Assembly (NCBI GenBank): GCA_000151295.1
Contig: GG745364.1
Coordinates: forward strand, 56,170-120,169
Length of the DNA stretch: 64,000 bases
DNA from: Allomyces macrogynus ATCC 38327
Taxonomy: Eukaryota; Blastocladiomycota; Blastocladiomycetes; Blastocladiales; Blastocladiaceae
Reading direction: 5' to 3'
In this document: positions 54,443-64,000 of the stretch, one piece after another
How the letters are laid out: each line of letters begins with the position of its first letter
Numbering within the stretch: the stretch's first letter is position 1
The notes under the pieces: model-generated
What the model saw: only the letters and a program-made list of their open reading frames with translations
What the model was told of the DNA's origin: nothing
The model's database searches: none
Position numbers and translations under genes: made by a program

Positions 54443-56102
54443 TCAAGCCTTCTCCTCGGGCTCATTTTCCTGTTTCGTGCTGTCCGTACTTGTAGTAGCA
54501 ACGTGACTGTGGCCCACCCGCCCCTGCTCGGGATGAGAGATCGTGGCTTCGAAAATGGTGCTGCAAAGTTTCTCATCGACATTCAGGTCCTGGGATTTCT
54601 GCTCGGCCGAAGTGGCCGTATCCGCCACACGCATGTCAGAGCTCAACGCTCCCACATACGAAGGCAACGCCTCGCGGCTGTCCTGGATACTTGCCATCAG
54701 CGCAAATTGGTAGGCGACCGAGTTAACGGCATCATCTCCTTCTGTTGAGGTACCCCACACGGAGGTAGAGTGGCTCATGCGCATCGAAGCAACCGGCAGA
54801 GCATGTGACGCAAAAAACGTGCTCACAAACTTGGCAAACAGCTCGGGTCTTGTGAGTGCAGGCTCCTTGTAGACGGAACAGGGCATGTTACCTCTAATCA
54901 GGGTGTCGTTCTGGTCTAGCAAGTGTGGGCAGTAAATGGCCACATGCTCCTCTCCTTCGGGACCAGCAGAGATTGGCACTTGAATCAAGACAAACTTGCC
55001 GCGGATCGCGCGGCAGACGGCCTCTTCCCACCAAAAGTTACCCGCCCGAGATTCCAGTCGGGATGCAACCAGAGCCGGGTCATAGAATTCCGCCATGAGC
55101 CACATGTGCTCGACTGCTGCTAGATGGCGGCCCTAGAGTCACAGGTGAGAAAAGGCAAAGTGAGTTGACCCAAGTGGCTCGTGGTTTGTACATCGACTTT
55201 CGAACGCACCTCGGACAAGGTGCCCCTGAACAGGAACTCGGGTGGCGGCATGAATGTGGTTTTCGGCTCACCGTACTTGGTTGTAACGTCGAGCAAAAAC
55301 TCGGCCACGTCGTTGGGATCGTTCATGAGACGTGCAGGACGACGCATAGCGACAGCATGGGGATTACCACCAATCATGGCAATACACTTGCCCGTGCTTG
55401 GTTCGTAGACGGCAACACTCTCCTTTTCCGCGCGGTTGGTGGAAATCGGCATTTGGATGAGCACAAAGCTCTGTTGGACCATGTCCTTGACGACTTCATT
55501 GCGCCACACGTCGTAGGATCGTCTCAGTGATTCAATGTTGGCTGCTGGGTCGTAAACGTCGACGAGAAGCCATTTGTGCGACCGGTACGCGTGCCGCTGA
55601 GCCTATGTATTTCCATGGAGGGATCCGAGATGTGTTCACTGCAGGCGAGAGTATCGGCGCTTGGTTTGAACAAAATCATGCATACCTCTGAGAATGTGCC
55701 TGTAAACAAAATTTCGACTGGCGGCGAGTACATTTCGCCCAGTGCACCATAGTCTCGGCCTCCAAACGGGCGCTCAATGAACTGCGGTGAGACCGGCAAC
55801 GATGAGAATGATGGAAGCAGAGGTGTCGATGACGACGAGGACGATGCCTGCTGCTGTGAGTCCTGAAATGACAGCGTCGAAGAGCAGGACGTGGGAAATG
55901 AGCCAGGGAACTGAATTTCCGTTGCGGGAAATTCCATCGAGAGGTTGTTGCCCTCCTCAAGATTTGCATCCGCCTGGGGCTCCTTGTCATTCTTCATGGT
56001 GTTGGCCTCGACCGTGTGGCCCGGTGCAAAGAACTTGTTTTCCTCGTTCTCCAAATGGTCGTGGGGCCACAAGACAGTCATGTCCGGTCGACTGGGTAAC
56101 AT
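54443..56102 (-). CDS. Protein with two tandem UAS (thioredoxin-like, FAF1/UBXN7-type) domains
   Basis: Three exons (56102-55686, 55602-55210, 55132-54443; introns 83 and 77 nt) give 499 aa. Domain 1: FTGTFSEAQRHAYRSHKWLL, VDVYDPAAN, YDVWRNEVVKDMV, FVLIQMPIS, AVYEPSTGKCIAMIGG. Domain 2: FRGTLSEGRHLAAVEHMWLM, AEFYDPALV, FWWEEAVCRAI, FVLIQVPIS. This is the UAS pattern (F-x-G-x-(F/L), K-W-L-x-V, D-V-W-x-N-E-x-V, F-I/V-L-x-Q) of the p97 adaptors FAF1, FAF2 and UBXN7. No UBX or UBA domain is visible. Both domains are interrupted by an intron at the same place, immediately after SE, so the second arose by exon duplication. The C-terminus is low-complexity and acidic. A TATA box at 56261 supports a start near 56102. 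Confidence 0.68.
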
Positions 56103-57028
56103 TGAGAGTTGTCTGCGTTAGTGCTCTTCGCGTGAATCTGTCGAGGCACAACAGCATCTGTACCTGTGAAAATAATGGGTGCTCCTGGGAAGGTGTGTGA
56201 GAATAGTTGGCCAACAGGCTTGTGATCAACGAGAGAAGCCAAGCGAGGGCCAAGTGCCGTCTTTATAGTGAGGGAATGGACCGGACCGCGTCAGTTCCGC
56301 GTTGCATACCGTGAATTCTTGGCCGTCCCCACATTTGCAAAACTGACGTGGAACTGTTTTCGGTGTTCCATGGTTGGAGCGCCAGGGTCGGCTGACGTGG
56401 AAGTGATACCCACATCGGCGGCGTTGACGTGGCACCCGAGTTGTCTGGCCCGAGCTGTCTGGAGTGCCAACGAGGATATGACTGATAAGAGTGACACGCT
56501 CCATTGCAGCTAGATCACGTCGTAGGAATGGTTTCCACCTCATTCGATGTCGAGGAGACCGATCCAATTACACCTACAAGACTGCATCAATTCTTTGATG
56601 GTACTCAGTGTCTTTGGGCGAGAGTGACAATGTAGCAACAGAATGAGGCACGTCATCTATCAAGTAAAATCATCAGTTTCAAACGGGAATGCGCAATCCA
56701 TGCATTCCGCTCATGATCTATCACCAGTCGCGACGCGCGCGAGTGCAAGGCTGGCAAAAGCAAGGGAATACGCGGAAACCGTGGGAAGATTTTATCGGGG
56801 GTTGTAGAAAACCAAGAGTGGTTGCTGGTTGGTAATAGTTTTGAATACTTTATCGTTCAAGCCGCTACACGCCCCATGCTTGATCGAGACCCAGAGGCAA
56901 GGAGACAAGGACAGATTACCATGAATGATACAAAATGCGCATAAATTCAGAATCCATCTGCCTCGACCAACGCGCATCGTGCCACTTGCGCACTCTAGCA
57001 GCGAACACATCGCCATAATCCCACCCAA
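56103..57028. other. Intergenic, no gene seen
   Basis: About 900 nt containing the UAS-gene promoter. ORFs around 56226-56567 on both strands lack conserved features. Confidence 0.4.
56261..56267 (-). promoter_or_regulatory. TATA box for the tandem-UAS gene
   Basis: TATAAAG on the minus strand, about 160 nt upstream of the chosen ATG. It excludes the non-ATG upstream frame around 56250 as the start. Confidence 0.45.
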
Positions 57029-57731
57029 TCACTGCGCGCCCGTGATTCCCACGCCGCCAACACAACTTGCTGGGAAAGAGCCCGATCTCGACGCCTGAGC
57101 GTCGGCCGACACTTCTTCCTGCGCGCCGGTCCCCTGCAAACTCGCCCACAGCGCCGTCTGGAACCCGTGCTCCTCGATCACGCGCAACCCCGGGCGCGGT
57201 ACGCGCTCCCCACCGCCATTGTCGTCCCTACCATTGGCACCAACGATTCACTTGCCCCGCCAAGACCCCACTCCACCCGCTCTTCTCATCCGGCACCCCG
57301 ACGCCTGAGGTGCCGAGGAAGAGGTGCGACGTGGACCAGAGGGTAGTGGCGTAGGTGGGCGGCGCGGCTTCGTCCATGACCACATCGTCGGCGGCGTGGT
57401 GGTCGGAATGTTGCTGGGGAAAGACGGCGGCCGTCTGGGAAGGACGACGTCAAGTTAGCCCCCTAAACTTGCAGGACGGCAGCGAGGATTCGTACCTGAT
57501 TTGATCTGATTTGATCTGATCGTAGGATGGGCGTGGAAACTGGTGACAGCGCACGCGCATGGGATCTCCCTGCTGCAAGTGCGCAAGAACAAGACCCTCC
57601 AAACGAGAGATCAGGAATTGGGAAGTGTGAGTGACCAGCACAAATAATTTTTGCCACGTCGGTTTGGTCGTGGCGTCAAGTTGCACGCCTCGGCTGACGT
57701 GTGGTTGGCCATTTGCGGAAGAGAGGGACAT
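57029..57731 (-). pseudogene. Unresolved, possibly broken small gene
   Basis: From the ATG at 57731: MSLSSANGQPHVSRGVQLDA, then WQKLFVLVTHTSQFLISRLE and PMRVRCHQFPRPSYDQIKSD. A GT-AG intron (57495-57435) leads to VFPQQHSDHHAADDVVMDEA and TLWSTSHLFLGTSGVGVPDE, but its phase is wrong by one. A further shift near 57235 leads to VPRPGLRVIEEHGFQTALWA and a stop at 57029. Codon use resembles real local genes. A direct repeat (GATCAAATCA) sits at the first disrupted junction, a likely slippage site. Family not recognised. It could be intact with splice sites I have mis-chosen. Confidence 0.35.
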
Positions 57732-57890
57732 GACTTTCGGCAATCCAGCCAACCCAAAGCCGAAACCACCAGTCACAACTCACATCACAACTCACATAAA
57801 CAGACCCGCAGTAAATCTCACACGCACACAAAAAAAGTGGACCAGCTCTGTTCAAACCCGTTACGCTCACCAACTCCGTCACGATGACCC

Positions 57891-60333
57891 TCACGCGCGC
57901 CTCCGCGCCGTCCCCACCCCCACACCCGCCGCCATCGCCTTCCCTGGCGCCGCCAACCGCAACGCATACACCCTAAACAACTTCAACGTGGTCTCCCAGC
58001 CCGCATCCAACCCGGCATCCGCCACAACCTTCTTCAAATCCGGCACCACGTCAAGCCGATTCACCGCCTTGAGCAACACCACCGCGTCCTTCGCCTTCAA
58101 CACCTTCTGCGTCTCTGGATGCCGCACGACTTCCACCGTCCCATCCAACAACGCCGCCAATGCCACCGGCGGCATGTCCGCGCCCGCATGTTCCAACACA
58201 TCCACCAACGCGCGCGCGCGTTTCGCATACGTGGCGCGCCGGTCCGTATGGTCGCGCAAGTAGACGCCCAACACGTGTGCCGCATGTAGCGCGCGCGACT
58301 GCGTCGATTCGGCGCGCATGCCCTGAACGTGCAGGAGCAGCCGGAAATCCGCGTGCCGCGCGGCGCGCCGCAACAGCGCATGCACGATCGACTCGACCGC
58401 GGCGCGCGGAGCCGACATGGACAAGTCCGGATCGCGGCGCAGGATCGTGGACACGGCCATCCCGGGCCGGCCGTGTGCGTCGAGGTCTCGCGCGAGCGCG
58501 TGTTCCGCGTCAATGATCGACGGGTACAGGTCGGGGACGGCCGTGACGGCGTGCTGGACGGCGAGTCGTGCGCGGCGCGGGTTGCGCAGCGCCTGGCGCG
58601 GGTCAGCGACGTCGTGCATGAGTGCATTGTGCAGGACGGGCGCGAGGTCCCCCGCGAATTCCCAGTACTGCACGGCCGGACGCCAGGCTGCGCGCGACAT
58701 GTAGATCAGGTAGCCCATGTACATGTAGTGCAGTTCGAGGTGCGCGTAGGGCGTGTCGCCGAGCCAGCTGGGCAGTTCCTCAAAGACCGCCGCCAAGTGC
58801 GTGGCCAGCCACGGGTCGATGCCCATGGCAAGCGTCAGGACCGCGGCGCCGTCGCGCCGGAGCAGCCGGTAGACGAGTTCGTCGTGCACGGACATGAATG
58901 GCACGGCGCCGTCGGGCACATGCGCCTCGTACACGTCGAGCAGTGCCGTGAGTTGGTCCCAGAGCTCGTCGCGCGAGGTGGCCGGCGCGCACCCGAACCG
59001 CAGCGACGCGCAGAGCCCCTGTTGCCAGGTGGTCGTGTCAAAATCGCTCGCGATCATGGCGGCGTTGCCGCCGAGCACGTGGAAGAGCGAGGCGACAAGC
59101 GGGTCGCCTGTTTGCTGGGCTGCGTGCGCGCGCGCTGTGCAGATTTTCGCGCGCGGTTTGACGCGCGCCGGGTCATGGTGCGCGAGTTCCAGGTTTTGCT
59201 ACATGAGGGGGTGCGATTCAAGTGAGATGAGAGGAGGACAAACTAGTCAATGAGGAAGTGGGGCCATACACTGAGCGCGAGCACGACTTCCGGGTCGACA
59301 CCGCGCATCGACTTGCTGTGCTCGCGGAGGTACGCCAGCGCCTCGTGCGTGTCGCCAATCAGCATGAGCCTACAGATCACGGACGTGACAGCGTCAAATT
59401 TGACTCATCCCATCAAAAAAACCCGCGGAATTCGACGACGTACTGCTTGAGGCACTGGTAAAAGTCGGCGACCGACGTGGGCGCGCGCTTGATTTTGTCG
59501 ACTTCCTCGTCGCTAAATTCGAAGCTGGTTGTGGCCAGCGCCTCGCGAAACTTTTCGCGCCAGTCGTCAATGTCGTCGTCGATCAGCAGGACACGGATCA
59601 TGGCGAGGATGCTGCTGGCGGTGGCTTGGAACGACCCTTCCTAGATCGGGTCCGCTGGGGTGTCAACAGTGCACGCGCGGGGGGGGGGGGGGGTGGTTCC
59701 GAGCCGAGCGGGGAAGCCTGCTGTACCTGCACTTGGATGGGATCGTTCGGGTCAATCTCGCCCGTCTTGTCGGCATAGTGGCTGATGAACCGGTCGAGTT
59801 GGTGGACATAGTGCGCGAGCGCCTCGTGCCGGAGCACCTCGTCGTCGGCTGGCCTGGTGAAGTCAGGGGGAGATCCACGGGTGAGTCGGGAGAGCCGACG
59901 TCGAGCGCATCAGAATGACCGCACCTTTGCTCGTAAATCATGAACGCCGACGAGGTTTCGTGGAGCAACTATACGTGGCCGCGAGGAGAACCGCGTCAGA
60001 TACCATCGTCCTGGCAACACAATTCTTGGCGATGCGAGGTTTCTTACCATCGATCTCGTTTCAGGGAACTGCAAGTGTTTTGGGACCGGCGGCAAATCCG
60101 ACCAGGCGGGCATCGCGCCCTGACTTGCTCGCTCGTGCTGGATAAATTGACCAACGCGATGCTGGTCAGCGTTGAACTCATCGAAGGGCTGACAGCACTG
60201 TTCAAGTTTTGGTACCAACCATGAGCTCGAGTGCGGTCCTGAACTGGTCCATCAAGACGAGGTGCTCGCAGGTGGCCGTGTCGAACCCGGCGTAGGCGTC
60301 GGCCATGGCCGCGTCGTTGTTGCCGGCGTCCAT
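57891..60333 (-). CDS. Alpha-helical solenoid protein, tentatively Nup85-like nucleoporin
   Basis: Seven exons (60333-60220, 60137-60048, 59968-59925, 59853-59727, 59640-59423, 59369-59270, 59198-57891) sum to exactly 2001 nt, 666 aa. The protein is helical throughout, with blocks HETSSAFMIYEQR, LAHYVHQLDRFISHYADK, ASSILAMIRVLLIDDDIDDW, LMLIGDTHEALAYLREHSK, GIDPWLATHLAAVFEELPSW and LHYMYMGYLIYMSRAAWRPA-VQYW. The early segment followed by a mid-protein D-P-W-L-x-x-H-L and W-x-x-A-x-x-Y-W stretch resembles Nup85/Nup75 of the Y-complex of the nuclear pore. That match is by eye and not decisive; another helical trafficking subunit is possible. One intron carries a 15-G run. The gene is divergent from the epoxide hydrolase. 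Confidence 0.6.
59679..59693. repeat. Homopolymer run of 15 G
   Basis: Falls inside the fourth intron of the Nup85-like gene (59641-59726), where it is a poly-C tract on the coding strand. It is prone to length error in sequencing. Confidence 0.9.
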
Positions 60334-60930
60334 GGTTGAAGTTGGCGGGTTGACTGGTGGCGTTGATGCAACACTTGCTCGGGACTGCGTGAAGGGTCGG
60401 CTCGAAGCGCACGGACTGCGGCAGGTGCTGGCGGGCCGTGGGTGCGCTGGCGCTGTCGACAACCGCGCGCGGAAACGTCGTCCACGACGATGATTTTTGC
60501 TGGTGGTGGAGTGGGTGATCAGCGGCGATGGATGTGACGGGCTGCCACGAGGGACGAGGCAGGGTGACTTGGAGCAAGACTGCGATGCCTCTGCTGGTCA
60601 TGCCACGTGAGGTCATTGGCACGTGCGCCCGCAGATCAGCGGGTCGCGTCGCCGTTTTGTCTTTTTCCGGCGGTCTTCCGTCGCGCTCCGCTTGCCCGCC
60701 AACAGTTCGCCACTCTTGGCGCCCTCAAGTTGGTCGACGCCCGGGGCCCCGCCCGCGCTTGCTCGCCCTGCCGCTGACAAGGATTTTGGCCCCACCCGCC
60801 CGCTGCTCGCCGACGGCCCCACTCCTCTCTCAACACGCTGCGCGCTGCTCGCAACTGACCCACTGCTCGCCAAGCACCCGCACCCGCGCCCGCACCCTCA
60901 GCGCCAGTACCCGCGCCAACCGCACCAAGC
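60334..60930. other. Divergent promoter region, Nup85-like / epoxide hydrolase
   Basis: 597 nt between divergent starts. The part next to the epoxide hydrolase is C-rich, as in other 5' leaders here. No gene. Confidence 0.45.
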
Positions 60931-62915
60931 ATGGCCAGCTACATCGCGCGCCGCCTGTCCTCTGTCACCGGCCTCGGCGCGTCGCGCCGCTCGTCCTCGT
61001 CCTCGGGCCACGCACACGCGAATGGCGCGCCCGCGCCCGCCGTGCCCGACAAGGACAAGTCGTCGCCAGCCTCCGACTCAGACAATGCCGACAAGACGCC
61101 CGCGGCCCTCGAGCCGCCGCACCCCTTCACGTTCACGCTCACGGACGACATGATCGACGACTTGCGCGACCGCGTGCGTCGCACGCGCTGGCCCGACGAG
61201 ATGGCTGGCGCCGAGTGGACCTATGGTATGGGTCGTGGCAGATCACGCCACTGGGACCTTGGGATGATGGCGTGCTCAAGGAGGGGAGGGACTCTGCGCT
61301 CCTCCTGCTGTGGCGCCGCCGCCCCCGTCCGCGGACGATCGAGCAGGGGCGCGGGGACGCGCACGCATGTCCCTTCCGGGTCCGGTGCTCATGGAGTGAC
61401 GATGCGTGCGGGACTGACCACGGACACTGATGTTTGGTAGGCGTCCCCAAGTCGGAGCTCATGGCGCTTGCCGACTACTGGGCCAACGAGTTTGATTTCC
61501 GCAAGCAGTTTGACCGCATCAACTCGTACGCGTCGTAGTGCTTTCCACCCGACTGGATGCCGGTGACTCGACGATTGACGCCCACCATGCCCGCTGATGT
61601 AGCTACCCGCACTTCACGACCACCGTGACCGGCGTCCCGCTGCACTTTATCCACGCGCGCTCGTCCCGCACTGACGCCGTCCCGCTCCTGCTCATTCACG
61701 GGTGGCCCGGGTCGTTTGTCGAGTTTCTCGACATCATCCCGATGCTGACCAACCCGCCACCGCACAAGCCGGCGTTCCACGTCGTCGTGCCCTCGCTCCC
61801 CGGTTACGGTTTCTCGCCGGCGCCCAAGAAACCGGGTTTCGGGACGCAGGAAATGGCCCGCGTCTTCAACTTGCTCATGGTCAAGCTGGGTTACTTAAAG
61901 TACCTGGCGCAGGGTGGCGATTGGGGGTCGATTATTGCGCGGCAATTGGCCGTGAACCACGTACAGAACTGTGTGGGCATTCATATCAATTTGGTGGTCG
62001 TACCGCCGCCGAAATCGGTGGGCTTTTTGCCGTACCTGCTGTTGATTTATGCGGGCAAGGGCAGCTATGTGCTGAGCAAGCAGGAGCTCAAGTGGTATGT
62101 CTCGGTTTGGTTTGGCGTGATGTATGGGACTGTGGCTGACGATTCTCTTTCGCACGGGTAGGCTCGAGGAGACGCAGGATTTCCTGAAGCAGTACACGGG
62201 TACATGCTCGTCGAGGGTCGACGCAAGCGATGCTGTTTCGCTCACGCTGTCGTTTTTTTTTTTCCACTGCGTGTGTAGCCTACCAAAAGATCCAGGCCAT
62301 GACGCCGCAAACGCCCGCCTACGCGCTCAACGACTCGCCCGTCGGTGCGTCTCTCCTCTCCACCCCATCCCGCCCGTCGTCATCCTGTCAACTCATTCTC
62401 CTCTCCACCGATCCCCAAACTAGGTCTGCTCGCCTGGCTCTACGAGAAATTCTCGCAATGGACGCACCACGCGGGCGAGCCCGACCTGTTCCTGCCGCGC
62501 GACACGATGCTGACCAACATTTCGCTGTATTGGTTCACGCAAACAATCTCGAGTTCGATGCGGCTCTACAAGGAGGACATGACGATTCAAGAAGACGGGT
62601 CGGTCTATTCGCCGTCGATCAGTGCGCGGATCACGGCGCCCGTTGGGTGCGCCGTGTTCCCAAAGGAGATTATGAAGGTGCCGCAGAGCTGGGCCAAGTT
62701 CTACGTACGTTCTTTGCGGGCTTGGATTGGCGATGGACCGAGAGACTGACACGGGCGGGTTTGGGTGTGCGTAGTTCAACGTGCAGCACTGGGCCGTGCA
62801 TAACCGCGGCGGCCATTTCATTGCCATGGAGGAACCGGCGCTGCTCGCCGAGGAGATTCAGGCGTGCTTTGGGGCCTGGATGGAGAAGGGAATCGTCACG
62901 TTCAAGACCGAGTGA
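60931..62915 (+). CDS. Microsomal-type epoxide hydrolase (alpha/beta hydrolase with EHN domain)
   Basis: Hydrolyses epoxides to vicinal diols. Seven exons (60931-61225, 61441-61525, 61603-62094, 62162-62199, 62279-62344, 62424-62704, 62775-62915) give 465 aa. A Ser-rich N-terminus is followed by the epoxide-hydrolase N-terminal domain (FTFTLTDDMIDDLRDRVRRT, YWANEFDFRKQFDRINSYPH). The hydrolase core has LHFIHARS, oxyanion motif LLIHGWPGSFVEF, nucleophile elbow GGDWGS (Asp), a lid with SLYWFTQTISSSMRLYKED and the catalytic His in HNRGGHFIAMEEP. An F-P-K-E-I motif (VGCAVFPKEIM) fits the family. This is the EPHX1 type rather than the soluble type. There is no clear N-terminal membrane anchor. Introns are 67-79 nt except intron 1 (215 nt). 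Confidence 0.92.
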
Positions 62916-63089
62916 GTTGTCGCTGTCGTCGTTGTCGTTTCGTTTTGTCGTTGTTGACCGCATGATATTTATCGATCAATCTGTGCCGATGCGGGGCGGC
63001 GCGCGTGGTCGCGCCGCGAGAGAGGGAGTCGTCGATGACCAAACAAAGAAGCAGTTTTTTACTTGGCTTCGATGACTTTGGGATGTATG

Positions 63090-63967
63090 CTACAGGGGTT
63101 TGACGAGCGCAAGCAGGCTGTAACTGGCAGCCGACGCGGCGAGCGACGCGAGAACGAGGGTCAGGCGGAGTTGCGCGATAAAGTAGAGCTACACCATCGT
63201 CTGTCGCAATCAGTTCACGGTTACTCCACGCACTCTCAACTCCAAGCACGTACCGCCACCACCGCCATGCCGGGCACCTTCAACATCTCCCCCAACGCCG
63301 ACCGCGACACAATCGTGCGCATCATGGCCGTCACGATCGCCACCACCCCCACGCTCATCCCCCACTGAACACCCCGCACGTGCGCGTACCCGTGCGTCAA
63401 GTACACGAGCACGGCCAACGCCGGCCCCACCATCGTCTCCTTCCAGATGCGCATAAACACGTGCTGCCATAAATGGTCTTCGAAAAACTGCTGGTACACC
63501 AACACTTCAATCCCGGCATAGGCGCCGACGAGGAGGACTGTGTAGAGCACGGTTTGTGAGACGAGCGCGCCTCCGACGGGCGCGGTGCGGAGTGCGTGCG
63601 CGCGGTCGAGTTGCGCAAAGACGCCGGAGGCGCGCGCGAGCCGTTGCGCTTCGCGGTCTGGGATCAGGTCGATCAGTGGGCGGGCCGGGGTGGGCTGTTG
63701 GCGTTTCGAACGCGGTGGGGCGTTGGCAAGGCGGTGGTGCGGGATGCCGGCGGGTGCGGTCGCGGGTTTGGGCATGCTGGGCGCGTGGGGTGCAGGTGGT
63801 GCGGACAAGTGCCGTGCGGTGGGTCGTCGATGTGGTGGTGTTGGTCGACGCGGCGGGGGATGCTGGAGGCGCGGTGCGGGGGTGGTGGGTGGTTGTGCAC
63901 GGCCGATCGCGCCAGTCGATGGGTGTGACGGGCGCGTGCGTCGAACGCGGTGCGCGGTCCATGCCAT
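63090..63967 (-). CDS. Small multipass membrane protein, unknown
   Basis: Two exons; the last is 63188-63090, joined across a 65-nt intron (63253-63189) to exon 1 ending VVAVVA-type sequence. From the ATG at 63967 the protein is 270 aa, with a Pro/Arg-rich first 65 residues. An alternative start at 63775 (MPKPATAPAGIPHHR) gives 206 aa and may be the true one. Four hydrophobic stretches follow: VLYTVLLVGAYAGIEVLV, VGPALAVLVYLTHGYA, MSVGVVAIVTAMMRTIV, and LYFIAQLRLTLVLASLAASA in the last exon. Both starts keep the phases consistent. The gene lies near the window edge, so upstream context is missing. Family not recognised. Confidence 0.6.
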
Positions 63968-64000
63968 GCGGGCCGGCCACGTGCGGGGCGATCACTTGCA

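Noticed and set aside
56226..56567. Overlapping ORFs on both strands upstream of the UAS gene
   Set aside because: No splice-consistent link to the UAS gene and no conserved features; the TATA box at 56261 makes this promoter sequence.
1..64000. CRISPR arrays, prokaryotic operons, transposase or integrase genes, rRNA
   Set aside because: None seen. No regularly spaced direct repeats, no recognisable transposase, reverse transcriptase or integrase motifs, and no rRNA-like sequence.

Overview
The window looks like nuclear DNA from an early-diverging, flagellated (zoosporic) fungus. It is GC-rich with strongly GC-biased third codon positions. Protein genes carry many short GT-AG introns, mostly 53-95 nt, with pyrimidine-rich 3' ends and occasional CTAAC-like branch sites. 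The gene set mixes fungal markers (the ERMES subunit MMM1, chitin-binding wall proteins) with genes kept by flagellated lineages or lost from most Dikarya (a flagellar TPH coiled-coil protein, CENP-E-type kinesin, class I aldolase, microsomal-type epoxide hydrolase). A Blastocladiomycete or chytrid-like source fits, but this is inference; no ribosomal marker is present.

Left arm (1-25 kb), mostly intact housekeeping genes: DUF676 lipase (-), a broken unknown gene (-), class I fructose-bisphosphate aldolase (-), a class II tRNA-like gene with an odd anticodon loop (+), NDUFA4 (-), TTC27/Emw1 (+), a seven-helix membrane protein (-), NAA38 (-), a GT31-like glycosyltransferase (-), ribosomal protein P2 (+), a flagellar TPH protein (+) and an ABCC transporter (+).

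Middle (26-42 kb), unusual accessory region: two paralogous single-pass proteins with an extracellular hevein-type chitin-binding domain, one ending in a cytoplasmic SH3 domain and one carrying a five-copy cytoplasmic repeat; a tail-to-tail pair of broken beta-rich repeat genes; the C-terminal half of an MgtA-type P3B ATPase; a broken DUF1399 (GRDP-like) gene; and a tandem pair of unknown membrane proteins with a dense cysteine cluster.

Right arm (42-64 kb): CENP-E-type kinesin (-), divergent MMM1 (+), the N-terminal half of the MgtA ATPase (-), a tandem-UAS protein (-), an unresolved possibly broken gene (-), a helical protein resembling Nup85 (-), divergent epoxide hydrolase (+) and a small multipass membrane protein (-).

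The most striking result is structural. The two halves of the MgtA ATPase lie 20 kb apart on opposite strands, and both broken ends fall at the same intron. Inverting about 31.1-51.7 kb would rejoin them. Either a real inversion broke this gene or the assembly is mis-oriented there. Several other genes carry single-base frameshifts, so decay and assembly indel error both need to be considered.
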